A stretch of 6,155 nt of DNA from Collinsella sp. (GCA_019414465.1 DXLY01000107.1:1-6155); one strand, 5' to 3'; shown: positions 1 to 4,859, counted from the stretch's first letter. The notes: generated by a model not told the origin, from the letters alone. Numbers and translations are program-made.

Positions 1-250
1 GCGCTGGTTCCCGGTTCCACCGGGCCGCGCGGCAAGGAGATATATTGCCAGACCGCGAAGCTCTGTGGGACGTCAATTCCACTCTTCACAAGTCCTACAC
101 AACATATTGCTTTCTATAGGTAATAGAAAGACTGGTGCGGATCTTCCGCACGTATCAGATGATGACCCTTTGGTTCAGGAATATATAGAGATCGGTCACC
201 TGTAAGTGTTTATCTACCCGCGCTTTTAGCAATGTAAACCGCGCTTCAGA
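1..250. other. Left-edge region with small hairpins and no supportable gene
   Basis: No gene is called here. Plus frame 2 stays open from the edge to a TAA at 203-205, and frames 1 and 3 are also open for about 115 bases, so openness alone is weak evidence. The frame-2 tail reads plausibly (ending DDDPLVQEYIEIGHL) but matches no family I know and uses AGG, AGA and CGA codons unlike the genes to the right. A TTG at 45-47 with AAGGAG five bases upstream could start a 24-codon peptide ending at 119. Perfect inverted repeats are visible at 10-15/19-24 (CCCGGT), 110-117/123-130 (CTTTCTAT), 135-141/145-151 (GTGCGGA) and 209-215/248-254 (TTTATCT). The last pair encloses an 8-bp direct repeat, CCGCGCTT, at 218-225 and 239-246. 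The stretch could be the end of a neighbouring plus-strand gene or a structured untranslated region. Confidence 0.35.
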
Positions 251-287
251 TAAAAAGAGGGAGCGCCGCGCACAACGCGACACTCCC
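251..287 (-). terminator. Rho-independent terminator of the infC-rpmI-rplT operon
   Basis: Read on the minus strand, GGGAG pairs with CTCCC (283-287 with 259-263). After a 3x3 internal loop, CGCG pairs with CGCG (276-279 with 267-270) around a five-base loop. The stem is followed within two bases by a run of five U (complement of 252-256). It sits 21 bp past the rplT stop and closes the operon. Confidence 0.8.
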
Positions 288-308
288 CTAGCGATTCAAG
301 AGAATCTA

Positions 309-668
309 TTAGGCCTCGAGAGCCTTCTTGGCGATGGTAGCCAGCTCGTTGAAGGACTCGATGTCCTCGTAAGCCATTTGAGCCAGGACCTTGCGGTCGA
401 GCTCGATGCCGGCAACCTTCAGGCCGTGCATGAACTGAGAGTAAGAGATGTCGTTCAGGCGAGCAGCAGCGTTGATACGAGTGATCCAAAGAGAACGGAT
501 CTCGCGCTTCTTGTTGCGTCGATCACGATACTGATACTGCAGGGAGTGCTGGACCTGCTCTTTAGCATGCTTGTAAGTACGCGAAGCGGCACCGTAGTAA
601 CCCTTCGCACGGTGCATAACGGTACGGCGCTTCTTCTTGGCGGCAACAGCGCGCTTAATACGTGCCAT
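309..668 (-). CDS. rplT: Large ribosomal subunit protein bL20
   Basis: This encodes bL20, a 119-residue basic protein that binds 23S rRNA early and is needed for 50S assembly. The family core is intact: the basic N-terminal extension MARIKRAVAAKKKRR, then AKGYYGAASRTY (about residues 21-32), YRDRRNKKREIRSLWITRINAAAR (about 47-70) and the globular end GLKVAGIELDRKVLAQMA. Length is normal for the family. The ATG at 666-668 is preceded by AGGAG (679-683) ten bases upstream. The gene is last in infC-rpmI-rplT, starting 46 bp after rpmI, and a terminator follows. In Firmicutes, L20 represses this operon by binding the leader; the leader structure ahead of infC suggests a comparable loop here, though the ligand is inferred. 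Identification is secure. Confidence 0.98.
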   Translation of the reverse strand: MARIKRAVAAKKKRRTVMHRAKGYYGAASRTYKHAKEQVQHSLQYQYRDRRNKKREIRSLWITRINAAARLNDISYSQFMHGLKVAGIELDRKVLAQMAYEDIESFNELATIAKKALEA

Positions 669-714
669 GTTCTATCAACTCCTAGACGGTAAAACGAAAA
701 ACGGGAACGCGAAC

Positions 715-906
715 TTAGGCGAGACGCGACTTGATGACCTTGCGGTCGGCAGCGGCGATCTCGGTCTCCTGACGGAAGCCACGCTTACGCTTGGTGGACT
801 TCTTGCTCAGGATGTGGCTCTTGAAAGCCTTGGCGCGCATAAGCTTGCCGGTACCAGTCTTGCGGAAACGCTTCTTGGTGCCGCTGTGGGACTTCATCTT
901 AGGCAT
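715..906 (-). CDS. rpmI: Large ribosomal subunit protein bL35
   Basis: This encodes bL35, a 63-residue, strongly basic protein of the large ribosomal subunit. The sequence starts MPKMKSHSGTKKRFRKTGTG, the family signature, followed by KLMRAKAFKSHILSKKSTKRKR and a C-terminal R-K-x(3)-R pattern; length matches the usual 63-66 residues. The ATG at 904-906 has AAGGAG at 913-918, six bases upstream, an almost ideal ribosome binding site. It lies 32 bp downstream of infC and 46 bp upstream of rplT on the same strand, the canonical order. No promoter or terminator is evident in either gap, so it is presumably co-transcribed and controlled from the infC leader. Identification is secure. Confidence 0.97.
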   Translation of the reverse strand: MPKMKSHSGTKKRFRKTGTGKLMRAKAFKSHILSKKSTKRKRGFRQETEIAAADRKVIKSRLA

Positions 907-938
907 GAAATACTCCTTAATCGGTTACAGAACACTAG

Positions 939-1493
939 TTACTTGGTATCGCTTGCCGCTTTATCCTCATCGAAGGCGCCCTTAATCGGGGCGAGCAGCA
1001 TAAGCATGTTACGGCCTTCCATCTTAGGCTTGGACTCGACCGTAGCGTAAGGCTTGAGATCCTCGGCGAGACGCTCGAGAACGTTAAGGCCCTGCTCCGG
1101 GTGAGCCATCTCACGGCCGCGGAACATGATGGTGATCTTAACGCGTGCGCCCTTCTTGAGGAAACGCAGAACGTGGCCCTTCTTGGTCTCGTAGTCGCCA
1201 ACGTCGATCTTGGGTCGGAACTTCATTTCCTTGACCTCGACCTTGGACTGGTTCTTACGAGCAGCCTTGGCCTTCATGGCCTGCTGGTACTTGAACTTAC
1301 CGTAGTCCATGACCTTGCAGACCGGCGGCTCCGCGTTGGGAGCGATCTCGACCAGGTCGAGACCCTGATCGTCGGCGACGCGCTGGGCATCGCGGATGGC
1401 GAACAGGCCGAGCTGAGAGCCATCGACGCCAATCAAACGGCACGAAGATGCAGTAATCTCGTCGTTGATGCGGGTGTCATCAGACTTAGCTAT
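939..1493 (-). CDS. infC: Translation initiation factor IF-3, probably with an AUA start
   Basis: IF-3 binds the 30S subunit, prevents 50S joining and checks the start codon and initiator tRNA. From the AUA at 1491-1493 the protein has 184 residues. The N-domain opens with DTRINDEI (about 6-13) and continues through LDLVEIAPNAEPPVCKVMDYGKFKYQ (about 45-70). A basic linker follows, then the C-domain with VKEMKFRPKIDVGDYETK (about 87-104), KITIMFRGREMAHPEQG and a KPKMEGRNMLMLLAP end; an acidic tail trails it. Start choice: GGAGGT at 1501-1506 lies seven bases before AUA 1493, and the protein then begins just ahead of the conserved RIN segment. The in-frame ATG at 1506-1508 has no Shine-Dalgarno, sits directly after the U-run of the leader terminator and would add only MEVGK before that codon. 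Unusual starts are known for IF-3 (AUU in E. coli), where they allow autocontrol. The gene heads infC-rpmI-rplT. Family call is certain; the start is well supported but inferred. Confidence 0.95.
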   Translation of the reverse strand: MAKSDDTRINDEITASSCRLIGVDGSQLGLFAIRDAQRVADDQGLDLVEIAPNAEPPVCKVMDYGKFKYQQAMKAKAARKNQSKVEVKEMKFRPKIDVGDYETKKGHVLRFLKKGARVKITIMFRGREMAHPEQGLNVLERLAEDLKPYATVESKPKMEGRNMLMLLAPIKGAFDEDKAASDTK

Positions 1494-1500
1494 TTTCCCT

Positions 1501-1506
1501 ACCTCC
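1501..1506 (-). promoter_or_regulatory. Shine-Dalgarno that points to an AUA start of infC
   Basis: On the minus strand this reads GGAGGT, a full anti-16S match, and is separated by seven bases (AGGGAAA) from the AUA at 1491-1493. It overlaps the in-frame ATG at 1506-1508, so it cannot serve that codon. No comparable site lies upstream of the ATG, where the sequence is the terminator U-run. Confidence 0.75.
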
Positions 1507-1512
1507 ATTCAT

Positions 1513-1546
1513 AAAAAAATAACCCGGCGCTTCTCAGCAACCAGGT
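1513..1546 (-). terminator. Leader terminator (attenuator) just upstream of infC
   Basis: On the minus strand ACCTGG (1541-1546) pairs with CCGGGT (1522-1527), including one U-G pair. An inner GCU/AGC stem is closed by a GAGA tetraloop of the GNRA type. Seven U residues follow after TA (complement of 1513-1519). The U-run ends six bases before the infC Shine-Dalgarno, so termination here would switch the whole operon off. Its 5' arm shares ACC with the long leader hairpin at 1544-1597, so the two structures compete. Confidence 0.7.
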
Positions 1547-1597
1547 CATACACATAGACTTCCTCGATTTGAGGAAGGGAATCTAAGTTGTATGACC
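1544..1597 (-). promoter_or_regulatory. infC leader hairpin, candidate antiterminator or L20-type regulatory RNA
   Basis: In the transcript GGTCATACA (1589-1597) pairs perfectly over 9 bp with TGTATGACC (1544-1552). A second segment, CTTAGA (1582-1587) with TCTATG (1553-1558), pairs with one mismatch. The apical stem CTTCCTC/GAGGAAG (1571-1577 with 1559-1565) is a perfect 7 bp with a five-base loop. The base of this hairpin contains the ACC that starts the downstream terminator, giving mutually exclusive folds. Position and logic match ribosomal-protein leaders of infC-rpmI-rplT, in which L20 binds and favours termination in Bacillus. That L20 is the ligand here is inference, as I cannot align it to a known family. 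Confidence 0.6.
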
Positions 1598-1674
1598 AGT
1601 CAGCTGCTCATTGGCGCCAAAAGGTGGGAGCCCTCGGGTTCCTCTTTAGGGCATTGTGGGAACAACGCCTTGCG

Positions 1675-1705
1675 AATAATAACACGTACAGCGCATTATC
1701 ACATT
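1675..1705 (-). promoter_or_regulatory. Possible promoter of the infC operon
   Basis: Two -10-like elements occur between the upstream terminators and the leader. One is TG-T-GATAAT (extended -10; GATAAT at 1695-1700), the other TATTAT (1676-1681). Neither has a good -35 hexamer at 16-18 bp. Either would give a leader of roughly 175-195 nt before the infC start. The placement is logical because terminators at 1715-1736 and 1898-1920 insulate the operon from the tRNA gene, but the exact element is uncertain. Confidence 0.3.
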
Positions 1706-1714
1706 ACGTACACG

Positions 1715-1736
1715 AAAAAGGGGGCCACAACCCCCT
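1715..1736 (-). terminator. Second terminator, duplicate of the tRNA-Leu terminator
   Basis: On the minus strand AGGGGG (1731-1736) pairs with CCCCCT (1719-1724) around a six-base loop and is followed by a U-run (complement of 1715-1719). It stands in the same position relative to the truncated tRNA copy at 1748-1778 as the terminator at 1898-1920 does to the intact tRNA. The two share the 16-base segment CACGAAAAAGGGGGCC (plus strand, from 1711 and 1894). Confidence 0.75.
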
Positions 1737-1747
1737 CAAAGCGCAGG

Positions 1748-1778
1748 TGCATGTATGGTGCCCGAGGCGAGACTCGAA
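1748..1778 (-). pseudogene. Truncated duplicate of the tRNA-Leu 3' end
   Basis: These 31 bases are identical to 1932-1962 and comprise the encoded CCA, discriminator A, acceptor 3' strand CTCGGGC, T-stem 3' strand CTCGC and T-loop TTCGAGT of tRNA-Leu, plus about eight bases past CCA. Identity stops inside the T-arm, so the 5' T-stem strand, variable arm, anticodon arm and D-arm are missing. A GCCCGAA further along (complement of 1806-1812) could pair with most of the acceptor strand, but only 57 nt would be spanned and no anticodon arm is possible. It is a remnant, not a working tRNA. Because homology continues into the terminator, it may derive from a tandem tRNA duplication or from an integration event at the tRNA 3' end. 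Confidence 0.7.
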
Positions 1779-1823
1779 GGGCCTTCGCTTCGCGAAGCCC
1801 CGGGCTTCGGGCGCATGGCGCCC
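1775..1823. repeat. Cluster of tight palindromes built on CGAAG/CTTCG
   Basis: Back-to-back inverted repeats fill this stretch: CGAAGG/CCTTCG (1775-1780 with 1782-1787), CGAAGCCC/GGGCTTCG (1793-1800 with 1802-1809) and GGGCGC/GCGCCC (1809-1814 with 1818-1823). The arms are separated by only one to three bases. The first arm begins within the truncated tRNA copy. No U-run follows on either strand. Function is unknown; it looks like a palindromic intergenic repeat or a rearrangement scar. Confidence 0.55.
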
Positions 1824-1828
1824 TCACC

Positions 1829-1875
1829 ACGCTCCGCTACAAACAGGCCACAGGCCTGTTTACTTAACGCTCCGC
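1829..1875. repeat. 9-bp perfect hairpin flanked by a 9-bp direct repeat
   Basis: AAACAGGCC (1841-1849) and GGCCTGTTT (1853-1861) form a perfect inverted repeat with the three-base centre ACA. It is bracketed by direct repeats ACGCTCCGC at 1829-1837 and 1867-1875, 38 bp apart. A short palindrome within direct repeats resembles a small inserted element with target duplication or a recombination site, but 9-bp repeats this close could also come from slippage. No U-run is adjacent, so it is not a standard terminator. Confidence 0.55.
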
Positions 1876-1897
1876 GCGCTCACGCGAGTTCGGCACG

Positions 1898-1920
1898 AAA
1901 AAGGGGGCCTTGACCCCCTT
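1898..1920 (-). terminator. Rho-independent terminator of tRNA-Leu
   Basis: On the minus strand AAGGGGG (1914-1920) pairs with CCCCCTT (1901-1907) over 7 bp with a six-base loop. The last two U of the stem run on into three more U (complement of 1898-1900). It starts 19 bases after the encoded CCA of the tRNA. Confidence 0.85.
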
Positions 1921-1939
1921 GAACGCCCACTTGCATGTA

Positions 1940-2026
1940 TGGTGCCCGAGGCGAGACTCGAACTCGCACGTTGTTGCCAACGGTGGATTTTGAGTCCACT
2001 GCGTCTGCCAATTCCGCCACTCGGGC
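1940..2026 (-). tRNA. tRNA-Leu, anticodon CAA, with encoded CCA
   Basis: The 87-nt minus-strand sequence folds as a class II tRNA. The acceptor GCCCGAG (2020-2026) pairs with CTCGGGC (1944-1950). A D-arm with GCG/CGC follows. The anticodon stem GTGGA/TCCAC has the loop CTCAAAA, so the anticodon is CAA, reading UUG leucine codons. The long variable arm is CGTTG/CAACG with a GCAA loop. The T-stem GCGAG/CTCGC has loop TTCGAGT; discriminator A is at 1943 and CCA is encoded at 1940-1942. The long variable arm and A73 fit leucine. The 39-bp gap to the transglutaminase stop contains TG-T-GATAAA, a possible -10, with no clear -35. A 31-base copy of the 3' end lies 184 bp downstream. Confidence 0.97.
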
Positions 2027-2065
2027 ACGTAATGCGTGAGTTAGTTTATCACAGCTTTCTGTTGA

Positions 2066-3499
2066 TTAGTCCGAAAATGGTACTTCGAGCATTTCGATAA
2101 GCTCAACCTTGCGCAACATCTCCCGCTTACGACATCCACGTCCGTCAACCGAGGCCTCGCCCATCTGGTTATCGTAGGGGTCCTCGCGCATGCCGTCATA
2201 GGCAGGTTCAAACCCCGCCTGGAACCGACAGTTTGCCACCATACGCCACGGGTCGAGATTGCCAAAGTAGTGACGACGACGCCACTCCTCCCCCATCCTG
2301 CGCGCCGAGGAGCCAAACGATACGTCGGCGTTAAGCCAACCGGTCTGTGGCGTATAGAACTCAGCCCAATCGTGCGGCCCCACCGAATCGGGCGCAACAT
2401 ACAGGCCGCTCTGCCAACGGGCAGGCACGCCCGCGATGCGGCACATGGTGATAAACGTGAGCGCCATAACGCCGCAATCGCCGCGGAGCGAGTGTGCACA
2501 GTCATCGGCAATAGATCCCAAAAGCAGGTACGGTGGCTGATAGCGATAGTCGATATGCTGTGTCAAGTAATCATAGATAGCCCGAGCGCGATCGAGCGGA
2601 TCCTCGAGTCCGCCAACAACGCTGGCCGTCAGCTGCTGCAGATACGGCGTAAATGCAATGTGCGGACGGTCCTCGGAAATATCCTCGGGCAGAGGCGCGT
2701 CCATACGCGGATGAACCGGAAGTGTGCCACCGTAGACATCACAATAAGCAGCATCGATGTGATAACGATAAGTCACCGAGAATGAGCGCTCGCTCGAAGA
2801 AGACCACGAGACGGTACGCGCCGAAGCATTCGCGGGAGCAACAGCACCCTCCGGCGTCATGTCGAGAATCTCGACCCGAAACTGCTGACGGCAGGCAGCC
2901 GCGACGGGAAGCCAAGCGCAAACGGTCTCCCCCTCCAGAGCGCCGGGGACAGACACGGACGCTTTAAGCGTAATGACGCGAGCCAATCCATTTTGCGACT
3001 CCATCTCCTTGAGCATCTCGTTGCGCAGTGCAATTCCGTCCGTAGGATCGGGCCGCATGCCGGGAACCTCTTTGGGATATACGCGAAGCGAATCGAGGAA
3101 GTTGTCGAGAACGAACAGCTCGCCATCGATAAAGCGCCAGTCAATACGCTTACGGTCAATCAGATCGTCAAACTGCTCCTCGGTAAACTCAGGCCACTCC
3201 TCGCGAATCATCGCAATAGCTCGATCGCGCGACACCGAAAAATGAAGCGGCGTCTCAAGCATGCGATACCGCTCGGCACGAACGCAGGCAGCAAGCGAGG
3301 GATCGGGATCTTGGGCAAGTAGGCGGTCGCAAGCCTCAATAGCCTGCGAAAGATACCCCGCGTCCTTTAAACGCAGAATCTCGGGTGGCAAGCCAACATC
3401 TAGAAAACGGAAGTCATCATTGCAAACATCAACAGAGCAACCAACAGGACCCTCGTCAATAACCTTCCCATCCGAAGGCAGCACATTAATAACAGCCAT
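2066..3499 (-). CDS. Transglutaminase-like cysteine protein, probably cytoplasmic
   Basis: The C-terminal half carries a transglutaminase/protease-like core (about residues 300-395 of 477). The nucleophile region is RGDCGVMALTFITMCRIAGVPARW with Cys342, then GPHDWAEFY with His376 and GWLNADVSFG with Asp392, so the Cys-His-Asp triad is complete. Bacterial members usually act as proteases or amidases rather than cross-linkers; the substrate here is unknown. Residues 165-265 look like a beta-rich domain, and the N-terminal 150 residues (acidic, with an E-A-C-D-R-L-L-A-Q-D-P tetratricopeptide-like stretch near 54-64) match nothing I recognise. There is no signal peptide or membrane segment. Start choice: the ATG at 3497-3499 has GGAG six bases upstream and a promoter about 35 bp away; the ATG at 3535 overlaps that promoter's -10, and the frame continues upstream to 3688 only through the repeat region. 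It appears to be a single-gene unit, ending 39 bp before tRNA-Leu. Domain call is confident, role is not. Confidence 0.87.
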   Translation of the reverse strand: MAVINVLPSDGKVIDEGPVGCSVDVCNDDFRFLDVGLPPEILRLKDAGYLSQAIEACDRLLAQDPDPSLAACVRAERYRMLETPLHFSVSRDRAIAMIREEWPEFTEEQFDDLIDRKRIDWRFIDGELFVLDNFLDSLRVYPKEVPGMRPDPTDGIALRNEMLKEMESQNGLARVITLKASVSVPGALEGETVCAWLPVAAACRQQFRVEILDMTPEGAVAPANASARTVSWSSSSERSFSVTYRYHIDAAYCDVYGGTLPVHPRMDAPLPEDISEDRPHIAFTPYLQQLTASVVGGLEDPLDRARAIYDYLTQHIDYRYQPPYLLLGSIADDCAHSLRGDCGVMALTFITMCRIAGVPARWQSGLYVAPDSVGPHDWAEFYTPQTGWLNADVSFGSSARRMGEEWRRRHYFGNLDPWRMVANCRFQAGFEPAYDGMREDPYDNQMGEASVDGRGCRKREMLRKVELIEMLEVPFSD

Positions 3500-3533
3500 A
3501 CCAAACTCCAAGTCATTAGAACTCTTGAAGTCC

Positions 3534-3562
3534 ATTGTAGCGAGATAAAAAGAAAGCCCCAA
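3534..3562 (-). promoter_or_regulatory. Promoter of the transglutaminase-like gene
   Basis: On the minus strand TTGGGG (3557-3562), a 17-bp spacer and TACAAT (3534-3539) form a sigma-70-type promoter with a good -10 and a moderate -35. Transcription would begin near 3527, leaving a leader of about 28 nt to the ATG at 3499. The ATG at 3535 lies inside the -10 and is therefore excluded as a start if this promoter is used. Confidence 0.6.
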
Positions 3563-3605
3563 TAAAGGAACCCTCAACACCGATAAACGGTACCTATAAA
3601 AAATG

Positions 3606-3803
3606 AATTCAGCCCAGTAACCCTGTAGCGAGTTAACAAAGGAGGCCCCGTTTCCCCGGAGCTGATTCCGTCGCGCGACTTCTGGCAAAGCCAGTAGCCA
3701 TCTTAATTCAGACTCGTAACCCTGCGGCGTTAAACGAAGGAAGCCCCGTCCCCCGGAACTGTTTCCTTGGCGCGACTTCTGGCGAAGCCAGGTGAGCGCA
3801 AAG
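3606..3803. repeat. Two diverged tandem copies of a roughly 98-bp repeat
   Basis: Copy A starts at 3606 and copy B at 3705, both with AATTCAG. They share GTAACCCTG, then a GAAGGAAGCCCCGTCCCCCGG-like block (A: AAAGGAGGCCCCGTTTCCCCGG), CTG-TTCC, CGCGACTTCTGGC-AAGCCAG. Identity by eye is about three quarters, with the offset drifting from 99 to 97 bp. Both contain the small hairpin CTGGC/GCCAG (3682-3694 and 3779-3791). Only copy B continues into the inverted arm that makes the large hairpin at 3739-3830. The region has no coding evidence: the open frame through copy A on the minus strand is an upstream extension of the transglutaminase frame. It may be a family of intergenic repeats in this genome. 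Confidence 0.7.
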
Positions 3804-3830
3804 GAAACAGTGTAGGGGGACGGGGCTTCC
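3739..3830 (-). terminator. 92-nt imperfect hairpin downstream of fba, likely terminator
   Basis: Arms 3739-3773 and 3796-3830 are 35 bp each with 31 paired positions: 16 perfect at the base (GGAAGCCCCGTCCCCC), a three-base mismatch, 11 perfect (ACTGTTTCCTT), one mismatch and four perfect. The 22-nt loop holds its own CTGGC-GAA-GCCAG hairpin. It begins 20 bp past the fba stop, where a terminator is expected. The downstream U content is poor (TTCGTTTAACG), so it may instead be a palindromic repeat that also protects the fba mRNA 3' end. Confidence 0.6.
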
Positions 3831-3850
3831 GACGGGAAGTTTAGCGACGC

Positions 3851-4717
3851 TTACGCCTTGTTGACGGAGCCAAACTCCTCCATGAGCTCCTTGGTGCGGG
3901 CAACGATGTTGTCGCGACCAGGCTTGAGGAGCTTGCGGGGATCAAAGCCCTTGCCCTGCTGATCCTTGCCAGCCTCGATGTACTCGCGGACGCCCTTGGC
4001 GAAGACGAGCTGCAGGTCGGTGTTGACGTTGATCTTGGAGATACCCAGGGAGATGGCCTTCTTGATCTGATCCTCGGGGATGCCGGTGCCACCGTGCAGG
4101 ACGAGGGGCAGGTCGCCGGTCTGAGCCTTGATCTCGCCCAGGCGCTCGAAGGAAAGGCCAGCCCAGTCGGCGGGATACACGCCGTGGATGTTGCCGATGC
4201 CGCAGGCGAGGAAGTCGACGCCCAGGTCAGCAATCTGCTTGCACTCAGCGGGGTCAGCGAGCTCGCCGTTGGAGGTCACGCCGTCCTCGGTGCCGCCGAT
4301 GCCGCCGACCTCGGCCTCGATGGACATGCCCTTGGAGTGGGCAAGCTCAACGAGCTCCTTGGTGCGGTCGAGGTTAAGCTGGAAGGTCTCCTCGTGAGAG
4401 CCGTCATACATGATGGACGTGAAGCCGGCCTCGATGCACTTGAAGCAGTCCTCGTAAGAACCGTGATCGAGGTGAAGGGCGACGGGAACGGTAACGCCCG
4501 TGGCCTCGACGGCAGCCTTGACCATGTCGGCGCAGACCTTGAAACCGCCCATCCACTTAGCGGCACCAGCGGTGCACTGAAGGATCAGCGGAGACTTGGC
4601 CTCCTCGGCGGCCTGGAGAATAGCCAGGGTCCACTCGAGGTTGTTGGTGTTGAAGGCACCGAGAGCGTACTTGCCGGCCTCGGCCTTCTTGAGCATGTCT
4701 GCTGCGTTGACGAGCAT
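3851..4717 (-). CDS. fba: Class II fructose-bisphosphate aldolase
   Basis: This 288-residue enzyme reversibly cleaves fructose 1,6-bisphosphate to dihydroxyacetone phosphate and glyceraldehyde 3-phosphate in cytosolic glycolysis and gluconeogenesis, using a zinc ion. The class II barrel is complete: YALGAFNTNNLEW (about 18-29); HLDHGS with catalytic Asp84 and zinc ligand His85; the glycine-rich EAEVGGIGGTEDG (134-146); GNIHGVYP with zinc ligand His178; LVLHGGTG with His208; and SKINVNTDLQ (227-236) for substrate phosphate. Length fits the family (about 285-290). The ATG at 4715-4717 has AGGAGG with eight bases to the start, and MLVNAADMLKKAEAGKYALGAF is the usual beginning; the frame extends to 4813 but that part spans the promoter. 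It appears to be transcribed alone from the promoter near 4758-4766, with a large hairpin after the stop. Identification is secure; the zinc-ligand assignment is by family analogy. Confidence 0.97.
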   Translation of the reverse strand: MLVNAADMLKKAEAGKYALGAFNTNNLEWTLAILQAAEEAKSPLILQCTAGAAKWMGGFKVCADMVKAAVEATGVTVPVALHLDHGSYEDCFKCIEAGFTSIMYDGSHEETFQLNLDRTKELVELAHSKGMSIEAEVGGIGGTEDGVTSNGELADPAECKQIADLGVDFLACGIGNIHGVYPADWAGLSFERLGEIKAQTGDLPLVLHGGTGIPEDQIKKAISLGISKINVNTDLQLVFAKGVREYIEAGKDQQGKGFDPRKLLKPGRDNIVARTKELMEEFGSVNKA

Positions 4718-4757
4718 AAAAGAAACCTCCTGTAAGGTTGCTCCGATAACGCCTGAG

Positions 4758-4766
4758 ATTTTACCA
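4758..4766 (-). promoter_or_regulatory. Extended -10 promoter of fba
   Basis: On the minus strand this reads TGGTAAAAT, a TGn extended -10 with five of six consensus bases. No convincing -35 lies 16-18 bp upstream, which extended -10 promoters tolerate. Start of transcription would be near 4751, leaving a leader of about 34 nt. A short inverted repeat TTCGT/ACGAA (4788-4792 with 4799-4803) lies at about -37 to -52 and could be a regulator site, but its arms are only 5 bp. Confidence 0.55.
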
Positions 4767-4859
4767 CGGCGTACCCGAGCATAAACGTTCGTTTGTTCAC
4801 GAATATCGTCCAAACAGACTTTTTTTGACCGTTTGCCCTACGGAATCGACCCGTTGGGG

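Noticed and set aside
637..1050. Plus-strand open frames opposite rplT, rpmI and infC
   Set aside because: They are shadows of well-identified ribosomal genes on the other strand and lack credible starts or family likeness.
1757..1812. A complete small tRNA-like molecule using GCCCGAA and the duplicated acceptor strand
   Set aside because: Acceptor pairing has one mismatch, the T-stem 5' strand does not pair and there is no anticodon arm; it is better read as a remnant.
1588..2100. A 170-codon plus-strand open frame
   Set aside because: It runs antisense through the infC leader, two terminators and the tRNA gene, and its translation resembles no protein.
2066..3688. A longer 540-residue version of the transglutaminase-like protein
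   Set aside because: The extra 63 residues come from the repeat region, cross the promoter at 3534-3562 and have no ribosome binding site; the ATG at 3499 has one.
3606..3803. CRISPR-like repeat structure
   Set aside because: There are only two long, diverged copies without spacers, and no cas genes are present.
4094..4735. A 213-codon plus-strand frame opposite fba
   Set aside because: It is the antisense of a conserved aldolase and reflects high-GC codon structure, not a gene.
3851..4813. A 320-residue aldolase starting at 4813
   Set aside because: The added residues span the extended -10 and leader; the ATG at 4717 has AGGAGG and gives the normal family N-terminus.
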